The position numbers were made by a program, and so were the translations under genes. Of a stretch of DNA of 64,000 bases, positions 57,095 through 64,000 are shown one piece after another. Under the pieces are notes generated by a model. It was not told the DNA's origin, did no database searches, and was given only the letters and a program-made list of their open reading frames with translations. The first letter of the stretch is position 1, and every line of letters starts with the position of its first letter. This DNA comes from DASXUX01 sp036504595 (lineage in GTDB: Bacteria > Planctomycetota > SZUA-567 > H5-PLA8), in assembly GCA_036504595.1 (NCBI GenBank), contig DASXUX010000023.1, positions 36,410-100,409 of the forward strand, written 5' to 3'.

Positions 57095-57826
57095 ATGCCC
57101 AAAGCGCCCGATTCCCTTCGCCCCGTAACGATTCAGCCCGGCTTCATGCCGTATGCGGAAGGTTCCGCGCTGGTGTCGTGCGGCAACACAAAAGTCATCT
57201 GCACGGCGTCCATCGAAGAAACGGTGCCCCCGTTCCTGATCGGCAAGAACCAAGGCTGGCTGACGGCCGAGTATGGCATGCTGCCCCGCAGCACACACAC
57301 ACGCAAAGCGCGCGACGGCGCGCGCGGCAAGCAGGACGGGCGCACGGTCGAGATTCAGCGCCTGATCGGCCGCGCGCTGCGGCCCACGGTGGATTTGTCC
57401 AAGCTTGGCGAGCGCACGCTGCTGATCGATTGCGACGTGCTTCAGGCCGACGGCGGCACGCGCACCGCGTCGATTACTGGCGCCATGGTCGCCGTCGCGC
57501 AGGCCATTGCGAAACTGAAGGCCAGCGGCCGCCTGACGCAGAACCCGCTCGGAACCTTCGTCGCAGCTGTGAGCGCCGGGATTGTGCAAGGCGTGCCCAC
57601 GCTCGACCTCTGCTACAAGGAAGACGTTTCCGCCGAAGTGGACTGCAACGTGGCGATGACCGAAGAAGGCAAGTTCATCGAAATCCAAGCCACCGCCGAA
57701 CACGGCCCCTTCGACCAGGAGTCGTTCAACAAACTGCTGGAGCTCACCTCGCGCGGCATTCGGGAGCTGATCACGCTGCAAAAGGCAGCGTTGGGCGCGG
57801 AGGTGCTGTCGGTGCTGGGACGTTAA
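57095..57826 (+). CDS. rph: Ribonuclease PH
   Basis: 243 residues, phosphorolytic 3' tRNA trimming. LRPVTIQPGFMPYAEGSALV, VICTASIEETVPPFL, WLTAEYGMLPRSTHTRKARD, GRTVEIQRLIGRALR, DCDVLQADGGTRTASITGAM and VDCNVAMTEEGKFIEIQATA. ATG after TAGGAGAGAGAC. Operon with rdgB 22 bp downstream. Confidence 0.97.
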   Translation: MPKAPDSLRPVTIQPGFMPYAEGSALVSCGNTKVICTASIEETVPPFLIGKNQGWLTAEYGMLPRSTHTRKARDGARGKQDGRTVEIQRLIGRALRPTVDLSKLGERTLLIDCDVLQADGGTRTASITGAMVAVAQAIAKLKASGRLTQNPLGTFVAAVSAGIVQGVPTLDLCYKEDVSAEVDCNVAMTEEGKFIEIQATAEHGPFDQESFNKLLELTSRGIRELITLQKAALGAEVLSVLGR

Positions 57827-57848
57827 TTCGTATTCTAAAGAGGGATAC

Positions 57849-58451
57849 ATGCGCACATTAGTCATCGGCACAGGCAATAAGCACAAAGTCGTCGAGATCA
57901 CGCCGCATTTCGCCGGGCTGGACCTGACATTGAAAGCTGCCGGCGAGTACGGTTCGTTCAACCCTGACGAAAATGGCACGACGCTGGAAGCCAACGCGAT
58001 TATTAAGGCTCAGGCCGCGATGAAACTGAGCGGCGAGTGGGCTATCGCCGACGATACGGGGCTCGAAATCGATGCCTTGGGCGGGCGGCCCGGGATTTAC
58101 GCGGCGCGGTATGCCGGGCCGCAATGCAATTTCGAGGACAACATCCGCAAGGTGCTCGACGAGATGGCCGGCGTGCCGGTGGAGAAGCGCGGCGCGAAAT
58201 TTCTGTGCGTGATTGCCCTCTGCCGTCCGGGCCACCCGCCGCAGACCTTCCGCGGCGTCTGCCCTGGCCAGATCGCAACCACGCGCCGCGGCGCTGGCGG
58301 TTTTGGCTACGATCCCATCTACATCGTGAGTGGCTTGAACAAAACGTTTGCCGAAATGACCGCCGACGAGAAGAATTCACTGAGCCATCGCGCACTGGCG
58401 ACGAAGCTGTGCCGAGCGGAACTGGAGAGGCTGCTGGCGCTTGGCGCTTAG
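57849..58451 (+). CDS. rdgB: XTP/dITP pyrophosphatase (RdgB/HAM1)
   Basis: 200 residues. VIGTGNKHKVVEI, LEANAIIKAQAA, AIADDTGLEIDALGGRPGIY, AARYAGP, GAGGFGYDPIYIV and the C-terminal SLSHRALA. It hydrolyses non-canonical purine nucleoside triphosphates. GAGGG precedes ATG. The rph-rdgB pairing is common in bacteria. Confidence 0.96.
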   Translation: MRTLVIGTGNKHKVVEITPHFAGLDLTLKAAGEYGSFNPDENGTTLEANAIIKAQAAMKLSGEWAIADDTGLEIDALGGRPGIYAARYAGPQCNFEDNIRKVLDEMAGVPVEKRGAKFLCVIALCRPGHPPQTFRGVCPGQIATTRRGAGGFGYDPIYIVSGLNKTFAEMTADEKNSLSHRALATKLCRAELERLLALGA

Positions 58452-58457
58452 CTCTAC

Positions 58458-58784
58458 CTACTCGACCCGCCGCATTTCAGCGCTCAGCCACGCGGGCTTG
58501 AGGAACTCCTTGCCGGTCATCTTTTCGTAATTGGCGACCATGCCGGCGCAATCTTCAGGGAAGGGCAGCCCGCGGCCGAGCGAGACGATCGCGGCGCGCA
58601 ACTTCGTCAGCGTCGGTTGCATGTTGCGGCTCGACCTGCTGGCGCTCCATTCGTCGATGATGCTCTGCAGCTTATCTGCTTCGCCCGCCGTCGCCGCGTC
58701 GGTGATGCGCTGCCCGAAATCTTCGGGAAGGCCATAATGCTCGGCGAGCTGAACGACAAGCGCGGCCTTGATGATTTTGTGCAT
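58458..58784 (-). CDS. Hypothetical helical protein
   Basis: 108 residues from ATG 58784, MHKIIKAALVVQLAEHYGLP with EDFGQRITDAATAGEADKLQ and FPEDCAGMVANYEKMTGKEF. No family recognised. The frame is open to 58907 but the extra N-terminus is Arg/Pro-rich and less convincing. The ribosome binding site is weak. It sits 6 bp from the end of convergent rdgB. Confidence 0.55.
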   Translation of the reverse strand: MHKIIKAALVVQLAEHYGLPEDFGQRITDAATAGEADKLQSIIDEWSASRSSRNMQPTLTKLRAAIVSLGRGLPFPEDCAGMVANYEKMTGKEFLKPAWLSAEMRRVE

Positions 58785-58952
58785 AGGAATGTCCCAGCCA
58801 GTGTGCAATACGGATTTGATTGCGCCCACGCTCCTCGCGTCCGGCTTTCGGCACTTACGGTCATACAGCCGTGTCGGTAAAGCTAAGTGCATTCCTCCGC
58901 ATTTCAACCCTTTGATGGGAAGATTATCTGGTTTATGATTGCGCTTCCGTAA

Positions 58953-60962
58953 CTAACCTATCAATTTGAGCAATTCTTGCCCCGAAATGACGCTTACATT
59001 TGCCTTCTTGGCCTTCTCGACCTTCGAGCCGGGATCGTCTCCGACAACGAGATAATCGAGCGTCTTCGAGACGCTCTTGATCGTGCCGCCCTTCGCTTTG
59101 ATCAGTTCCTCAATGTCGGGGCGCGCGTCGTAGTGCTTGCCTTCGTAGTCAAACTCGACATGCCCCGTCAGGCAGAAGCTCTTGCCCGTCAGCGGGCCTT
59201 CGATCTTCTCGCGTTCTTTTACTTTTATGAACTGGAGCAACTCGGCGATCAGATCTTTTCGTTGTTGCAGGCCGTCATGCAGCAGGGCGGCCATGGTTTC
59301 GGCGACGCCTTCGACGCCCAGGAGTTCCTCCTTCGTGGCGGAAAGAATCGTGTCGAGTTTGCCGAAGTGCGCGACCAGGCGTGAGGCCACGGACGGGCCG
59401 AGGCCGCGCACGCCTAGGCTGACCAGGAAGATTTCGAGCGTCTGCTCGCGATGCGCCTGGATCGTTGCGACGATGTTGTGCGCGGAGGTTTCGCCTTGGC
59501 GTTCGAGCTTGCCGCGGATTTGTTCTTCGGTGATGCGGTAGAGATCGGCTGGCGATTTCACCAGCCCGGCGGCGATGAACTGGGCGATCAGCTTTTCGCC
59601 GACGCCAAGCATGTTGGTTGCGCCGCGCGAGACGTAGTGCTCCAGGTAATCCTGCAACTGAGCGCCGCAGCCGCCCAGATTCCCGCAGAGCAGATTGGTC
59701 TCGGTCGCATCCCAGGTCAGTTCGGTACCGCAGGACGGGCATTTGTCGGGCAGCCGCATCGCGTCGCCGCCGGAAGAGACTTTCTTGACGAAATGTGGAA
59801 TGACTTCGCGTTCGAGCAACACGCGGTCGCCTTTGGCGACGTCGCGTTCCTTGACGATCTTGGCGTTGTGCAGCGTGCAGGCGGTGACGGTCGCTCCGCC
59901 GAGTTTGATCGGTTCGACCTGCATCGCGGGGCACACGCGCCCGCTGCGGCTGGTGACCCAAAGCACTTCGCGAATCGTGGTTTCGCCTTGCTGCCGACCG
60001 AACTTGAACGCGATGCGGTAACGCGGGTGATGGCTGGTCGCGCCGAGTTCCTGATGCAAGGCGAAACGGTTGATCGTGAAGACCACGCCGTCGGTTTCGT
60101 AGGGCAGAGCGTCGCGTTTTTCGTCGATCTCCTGGATGACTTGTGCGATCCCTTCCGCCGAGCGCACGTGTTTGACCAGCGGCGTGTCGAAGCCCAGCGC
60201 GCGCATCGCATTCAAGTTGCTCAGGTCGCTTTTGCCGTTGCTGCCGGGCAGAGCCTGCATGGCGGTGTGGCCCATGAACTGGAGCTGCATTTTCTCGACT
60301 TCGCGCGGGTCGTTTTGCAGAACCGTGCCGGCGCACAGATTGCGCGGGTTTGTTTTGTTGATATCGAGATTCTGGCGTGCGATGCAGTCTTCGAAGGCTT
60401 CCAGTGGCAGGAAGATTTCGCCGCGGATCTCGAATCGCACTTTGGCCGGAACGGTGACCGGGATGCCGATCACGCGGCGGGCGTTGAGCGTGATGTCGTT
60501 GCCGGTGCGGCCGTCGCCGCGCGTGACGGCTCGCAGCAGGTGGCCGTCTTCATAAATGAGCGCGCAGGAGGAGCCGTCGATTTTGAAGCAGGCGGTGAGG
60601 CCGTCGTCTTCGCTGTCGCGCGCGAAGGCTCCGGCGCCAGTGGCCCATTTGACGACATCGTCGGCCTTGAAGGACTTTTCGATACTTAGCATGGGGACGG
60701 CGTGAGTGGTCGCCGGGTGCAGCGCGTCCTTCCAGCGGGTGCGTTCGCCGAGGTGTTCAAGCTGCGGGTGTTTGGGGTCGAGTTTCTTGAGGCGTTCGCG
60801 GAGCTGGTCGTAGTCGGCGTCTTTGATTTCGGGAGCGTGCTTCTCCCAATAAAGGTAATCGTGATAAGCAAGCTGTCGCGCGAGCTCTTCCGTCTCGGCC
60901 TTGGGGTCGGCGAAGTGCTGGGGGGCCGGTTTGGCGCTGGGCTCGTTGGTTGTTTTGGACAC
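58953..60962 (-). CDS. ligA: NAD+-dependent DNA ligase LigA
   Basis: 669 residues, the usual length. Domain Ia YHDYLYWEKHAPEIKDADYD, adenylation motif ACFKIDGSSCALIYEDG (Lys-Asp-Gly; family KxDG), TRGDGRTGNDITLNARRV, ETDGVVFTINRFALHQELGA, OB fold TSRSGRVCPAMQVEPI, a four-Cys zinc finger (CPSCGTELTW...CGNLGGC), helix-hairpin-helix repeats and a BRCT domain (GPLTGKSFCLTGHVEFDYEG). It seals nicks in replication. BRCT carries an unusual FDYEGKHYDAR insertion. Confidence 0.95.
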   Translation of the reverse strand: MSKTTNEPSAKPAPQHFADPKAETEELARQLAYHDYLYWEKHAPEIKDADYDQLRERLKKLDPKHPQLEHLGERTRWKDALHPATTHAVPMLSIEKSFKADDVVKWATGAGAFARDSEDDGLTACFKIDGSSCALIYEDGHLLRAVTRGDGRTGNDITLNARRVIGIPVTVPAKVRFEIRGEIFLPLEAFEDCIARQNLDINKTNPRNLCAGTVLQNDPREVEKMQLQFMGHTAMQALPGSNGKSDLSNLNAMRALGFDTPLVKHVRSAEGIAQVIQEIDEKRDALPYETDGVVFTINRFALHQELGATSHHPRYRIAFKFGRQQGETTIREVLWVTSRSGRVCPAMQVEPIKLGGATVTACTLHNAKIVKERDVAKGDRVLLEREVIPHFVKKVSSGGDAMRLPDKCPSCGTELTWDATETNLLCGNLGGCGAQLQDYLEHYVSRGATNMLGVGEKLIAQFIAAGLVKSPADLYRITEEQIRGKLERQGETSAHNIVATIQAHREQTLEIFLVSLGVRGLGPSVASRLVAHFGKLDTILSATKEELLGVEGVAETMAALLHDGLQQRKDLIAELLQFIKVKEREKIEGPLTGKSFCLTGHVEFDYEGKHYDARPDIEELIKAKGGTIKSVSKTLDYLVVGDDPGSKVEKAKKANVSVISGQELLKLIG

Positions 60963-60985
60963 GTTCTCCTCCTGGGGGCATATTG

Positions 60986-61075
60986 CTCAACGCGGAGACG
61001 CGGAGGGGCGCAGAGGTCGCAGAGAACGGACTATAATAAAGGAACACTCTGCGTCTCGGCGTCTCTGCGTTGAGA
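60986..61075. repeat. Inverted octad pair (CGCGGAGA)n / (TCTGCGTC)n
   Basis: Left 60986-61026 (CTCAACGCGGAGACGCGGAG and continuation) is inverted to right 61045-61075 (CTCTGCGTCTCGGCGTCTCT and GCGTTGAG). The 18-bp loop contains CTATAATAA, promoter-like in either direction. Confidence 0.85.
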
Positions 61076-61155
61076 CTTATTCTATCGAAGAATCCCAAAA
61101 TCGCGCGCCAGAAAATGTGAGTTCGCACGTTGAGCAGTGTGGAGCAGAACGGCGA

Positions 61156-61226
61156 TCTTGGATTTTGGATTTTCGATTTTGGATTAGCGCTTAATTCAAA
61201 ATCCAAAATCAGAAATCTGAAATCCC
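61156..61226. repeat. Inverted heptad pair (TTGGATT)n / (AATCCAA)n
   Basis: Left 61156-61185 (TTGGATT TTGGATT TTCGATT TTGGATT), right 61193-61226 (AAATCCA AAATCAG AAATCTG AAATCCC). It lies 18 bp before the start codon at 61244. Same family as the insert in the bioF-like gene. Confidence 0.9.
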
Positions 61227-61243
61227 ATATCGGGGAGACCATC

Positions 61244-62932
61244 ATGGACAGCCAAGCGAGCCGGGAGGCGGCGGAAAGCGCCGTCATGGGAAACTCTGTA
61301 CCGACCGAGGAGAAAGAGCCGTTTCTTTACTCCGTCACGGGGCAGACGCCGTGGTGGATCGTCTCGTTTCTGTTGCACGGGCTAATCATTACGCTCGCGG
61401 GGCTGATGACGGTGGCCATAGATATCGATGATGCCGACGATCTCGTTCTCATATGGAGTGACGACTGTCACCGAGCGAAGATCGTGGAGGAGCCGAAGGC
61501 GCAAGTGCCAGCGGCGGAGAAAGTGCTCGCCGAGAAGGTTTCAGAACCGTCAAACGGAAACGAGGAGAAAGGCGAGGCGCTGATGGTTGATCCGACGTTC
61601 CTGGCCACGGCGATCCAGGCAGAAATATGGGCGACGAAAACCAACGAGCCCTACGAGGATCTCGGCCTGCGTGGGGATGAACGCGCGCTGGTTGTCTGGT
61701 CGGGTGCTACCGGCAACTCAAATGGCGGCGGGACCGACGGTAATGAACTGGCGGACAGCCCGATCATTGGCGCAGGCGGCGCGCCTACGGCTGGTTCCAA
61801 CGGCGGGTGGGGTGGGGGAAGGGACGGCGGATTTCCCGATATTGGTCACGGCTTCAAGAAACGCGGCGCACCTGCGGACATGATAGGCAAGCATCTCAAG
61901 AACCCGACGCAAGTGCGCCGAATTATGGATGACACCTGGAAGTCCCTCCGCTGGCTCTCCTATCACCAGGAACCGGACGGCCATTGGGATGCGAAGAAAT
62001 ACGGCGCGGAGCCGAAGACGGACACAGCGGTCACGGGCTTTGCGCTGCTGGCGTTCCTTGGCGCGGGGCATTCCGAGAAGATCGGTGAGTTTCGCGATAC
62101 GGTGAAGCGTTCGGTGGCCTGGCTGAAGAGCAAGCAGGCGGCGGATGGCTGCATCTGGGACACGAGCGACGATAGCGCAGGGCATCGCCGCATCGGTTAT
62201 CCGAGCGCGATCGCGACACTGGCGATCTGCGAGGCGGCGGGCATGGCGAACATTCCCGATACGAAGATTGCCGCGCAGAAGGCCATCGATTACTGCGTTA
62301 ACACCCACCAGTCGGGAGAGGGATCGAGCAAAGGCGGCTGGCGATACGCGCCCAAGAGCCCCGGCGACTTGTCGGTGACGGGTTGGTACATCATGGCTCT
62401 GAAGTCGGCAAAGGTCGCGGGGCTGAAAGTTCCGACGATGGCGTTCGATGGCGCGATCCGGTTCCTCGACAGCGTGGAAGTCAAAGAGGGCGCCGATTAC
62501 AGCGCTCCAACTCATTACAAATACATGCCGAATGCCGAACATGCGGAGAGTTCGCACCGGCTGACGGCAATCGGCACTCTGGCGCGGCAGTTCATGGGCT
62601 GGAAGCGGGAAGATCTTCAAGGCAGCGTGGACAGCTTCGTGAATAAAGGCGGCGTGCCGGCCTACGGCGCGAATGGCGAAAAGGTGGACCTCTATTATTG
62701 GTACTACGCCACGATGGCGGTTTTCCAGCAAGGCGGCGACGTGTGGAAGCGCTGGAACACGGCCATGCTGGCGACGCTGCTGGAGAATCAGTGCAAGCAA
62801 GGCGACGAAACCGGAAGCTGGAATCCGGTCGGCGCGTACGCGACCGAATGGGGCAGGGTGGGGCAGACTGCGCTGAGCACACTATGTCTCGAATGCTATT
62901 ACCGGATCACGGACTTTTCGCTGGCACACTAA
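61244..62932 (+). CDS. Membrane-anchored squalene-cyclase/prenyltransferase-fold protein
   Basis: 562 residues. N-terminal module FLYSVTGQTPWWIVSFLLHG with one TM helix (to ~65), a Glu/Lys-rich linker, a Gly-rich stretch (GATGNSNGGGTDGNELADSP), then alpha/alpha-barrel repeats from ~225: SLRWLSYHQEPDGHWDAKKY, TGFALLAFLGAGHSE, SVAWLKSKQAADGCIWDTSD, KGGWRYAPKSPGDLSVTGWY. The QxxDGxW repeats are squalene-cyclase-like, but no DxDD motif is present, so triterpene cyclisation is unlikely. This architecture recurs in planctomycetes beside ExbB/ExbD genes and may be a periplasmic binding module. GGGGAGACC precedes ATG. Confidence 0.85.
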   Translation: MDSQASREAAESAVMGNSVPTEEKEPFLYSVTGQTPWWIVSFLLHGLIITLAGLMTVAIDIDDADDLVLIWSDDCHRAKIVEEPKAQVPAAEKVLAEKVSEPSNGNEEKGEALMVDPTFLATAIQAEIWATKTNEPYEDLGLRGDERALVVWSGATGNSNGGGTDGNELADSPIIGAGGAPTAGSNGGWGGGRDGGFPDIGHGFKKRGAPADMIGKHLKNPTQVRRIMDDTWKSLRWLSYHQEPDGHWDAKKYGAEPKTDTAVTGFALLAFLGAGHSEKIGEFRDTVKRSVAWLKSKQAADGCIWDTSDDSAGHRRIGYPSAIATLAICEAAGMANIPDTKIAAQKAIDYCVNTHQSGEGSSKGGWRYAPKSPGDLSVTGWYIMALKSAKVAGLKVPTMAFDGAIRFLDSVEVKEGADYSAPTHYKYMPNAEHAESSHRLTAIGTLARQFMGWKREDLQGSVDSFVNKGGVPAYGANGEKVDLYYWYYATMAVFQQGGDVWKRWNTAMLATLLENQCKQGDETGSWNPVGAYATEWGRVGQTALSTLCLECYYRITDFSLAH

Positions 62933-62937
62933 AAGCG

Positions 62938-62970
62938 ACGAGTGACGAGTGGCGGGTGACGAGTGGAGCG
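62938..62970. repeat. Heptad array (GTGACGA)n
   Basis: GTGACGA GTGGCGG GTGACGA GTGGAGC between the cyclase-fold gene and exbD. Confidence 0.8.
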
Positions 62971-62994
62971 GCTGGGACAGGCGAGGAGGACGCC

Positions 62995-63452
62995 ATGCGA
63001 ACGCCAAAAGAGAACCGCATCGAAGTAGACATGGTTCCGATGATCGACATTATCTCGCTGCTGCTGATGTTCCTGATCGTGGTGGGAGAAGTGGGGACAA
63101 ACGATCCCCAGATGCGACTACCACGTGCTGACCAAGCGCTGCAAATAGTCTGCGAGGGCCGGCTGGCCATTAACCTGGAGAAAGTTGGTGGCATCTGTTA
63201 CGCGAACATCTTCAATAAGCGATATGCGCTCGGGCCGACGGGCACGGTGAATGAGTCGCTGGCGGAGCACCTGACGAAACACATCGCCTGGGCGTTGGCG
63301 CACGCAAGGGGGAGGGCGACGGCAGCATCGATACGCCGGTGAAACTGCGTATTCCGGAGGCGATGGCGATGCTCGAGGTCGAGCGGCTGGTCATGACGCT
63401 GGCGCAGCTCAAGCTGACGCATATTCAGTATGCGTCGCGGACGCAGGAGTGA
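62995..63452 (+). pseudogene. ExbD/TolR-like biopolymer transport protein, frameshifted
   Basis: From ATG 62995 (GAGGAGGACGCC upstream): RIEVDMVPMIDIISLLLMFL is the ExbD transmembrane segment with the conserved proton-path Asp, followed by periplasmic LPRADQALQIV and LAINLEKVGGICY. The frame ends at 63342 after AHARGRATAASIRR. One extra G in the G5 run 63308-63312 restores GDGSIDTPVKLRIPEAMAML, then EVERLVMTLAQLKLTHIQYA, ending at TGA 63450-63452, the normal ExbD end. Either a point deletion or a sequence error. No ExbB is visible. Confidence 0.75.
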
Positions 63453-63782
63453 AGAGTTACCCAGTCGGCTTAGAGCGGACGTCTGCTACCTGCTGAAGTG
63501 AGAGCGTCTGCACATGGTGCACTCCTGGACAAAGCTGCGCGGGCGGTTACCAGACACCAGACGACCAGACACAGGGACAGACGGCCGCAAACGAGCTTTA
63601 ATTTTTTTTGAAATTATGCACCTCATATCGCACAACTGCTTACGTCAATATGCTTTACCAAAAAGAAAGAAAGTGTGCAGGAAAATGAAAGTCAAAACGT
63701 TAAGCCTCTTAGAAGATTAGTCCCTTTTTGCAGAGAGAGACCGTTCTTGAACTCGACTGCGACAGTTTAGGAGGGCACATCA
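63453..63782. other. Spacer with CAGAC repeat, diverged box and AT-rich stretch
   Basis: 330 bp without a convincing gene. It contains a diverged TGTAAAAAAG-type box (CTGCACATGGTGCACTCCTG at 63508-63527), an ACCAGAC array (63545-63572) and an AT-rich segment 63598-63720 with a 68-codon frame of no recognised family. GGAGGG before 63783 serves the next gene. Confidence 0.5.
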
Positions 63783-64000
63783 ATGGCACGCCGCGAAGAA
63801 GTGGAATTGGAAGATCAGGTGGAAGACGGCGAGGTTCCCGAAGAGGAGGAAGTTCAACAGGAGGGCGACCAGCCGTTTCTATACGCGGTGTCGGGGCAGA
63901 CACCGTGGTGGATCGTCTCGATTTTGCTGCACGCCCTGATCATCACTCTGGCCGGCCTGATGTCGATGGCCATCAACCTCGGCGATGAAGAACCGGCCAT
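63783..64000 (+). CDS. Second cyclase-fold paralogue, N-terminal part (cut by window edge)
   Basis: 72 codons visible. An acidic N-terminus (EELELEDQVED-like: REEVELEDQVEDGEVPEEEE) precedes FLYAVSGQTPWWIVSILLHA and LIITLAGLMSMAINLGD, nearly identical to the N-terminal module of the protein at 61244. GGAGGG precedes ATG. It is probably a tandem paralogue of the cyclase-fold protein; the barrel lies outside the window. Confidence 0.75.
   Translation, partial: MARREEVELEDQVEDGEVPEEEEVQQEGDQPFLYAVSGQTPWWIVSILLHALIITLAGLMSMAINLGDEEPA

Noticed and set aside
61244..62932. Squalene-hopene cyclase gene
   Set aside because: No DxDD catalytic motif, and an N-terminal membrane anchor and Gly-rich linker are present; only the barrel repeats are shared.

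Overview
The window is a GC-rich bacterial chromosome segment with densely packed housekeeping genes and unusually repeat-filled spacers. The most likely source is a member of the Planctomycetota or a close PVC relative. The reasons are a C-terminal sulfatase fragment, GDSL and signal-peptide proteins, squalene-cyclase-fold proteins with a conserved N-terminal membrane module next to an ExbD-like gene, two URO-D family methyltransferase-like genes, a shortened division/wall (dcw) cluster, and short palindromic repeats of a type I associate with planctomycete genomes. The assignment is an inference; no rRNA gene is present.

Layout. 1-4035: a sulfatase tail, a truncated rtcR, then the RNA-repair genes rtcB and rtcA separated by a small four-helix-bundle gene. 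4244-7813: kdpD-kdpE and a tRNA-Leu(UAG). 8-13 kb: an M24 aminopeptidase, a repeat array and a multi-PAS hybrid kinase. 13.4-19.1 kb: secreted proteins, a second hybrid kinase, a single-domain response regulator and a zinc-ribbon membrane protein. 19.1-19.86 kb: a REP-associated transposase (RAYT) bracketed by identical inverted palindromes. 19.86-26.3 kb: arginase, FMN reductase, DUF3891, pseudouridine synthase, metF and a MoxR ATPase. 26.6-34.3 kb: mraZ, a small ORF, rsmH, ftsL-like, ftsI, murE and murF. 34.3-40.2 kb: a protein kinase, a second four-helix-bundle gene, nadB, nrdR and an ATP-cone protein. 40.7-50.8 kb: argG, small membrane ORFs, a bioF-like gene with an insertion, a HEAT-like lipoprotein, a flavoprotein, trpB2, two URO-D genes, rplM and rpsI. 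51.1-58.5 kb: argJ, argB, argD, argF, an HD-GYP protein, rph and rdgB. 58.4-64 kb: ligA, a cyclase-fold protein, a frameshifted exbD and the start of a second cyclase-fold paralogue.

The genes together give almost the whole late arginine pathway (argJ, B, D, F, G) and a catabolic arginase, early peptidoglycan precursor synthesis with a MurE carrying the meso-DAP type DNPR motif, and an RNA ligase/cyclase repair pair whose regulator is broken.

The most striking feature is in the spacers. About thirty loci carry short degenerate tandem arrays with a period of 7 (sometimes 8) bp. The unit sequence differs from locus to locus, but the period is constant, and at about a dozen loci the arrays occur as inverted pairs. 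In two independent places the inverted pair brackets a complete four-helix-bundle (23S-IVP/S23 type) gene. A second system is a dispersed 20-bp box (TGTAAAAAAGTGCACATGTG) arranged in two clusters that each end in a homologous tail of about 130 bp. A third is a palindrome family that flanks the RAYT and supplies the stop codons of neighbouring genes. Repeats of several kinds have also become protein-coding sequence (rtcA, pepP-like, bioF-like, ftsI, the second four-helix-bundle protein).
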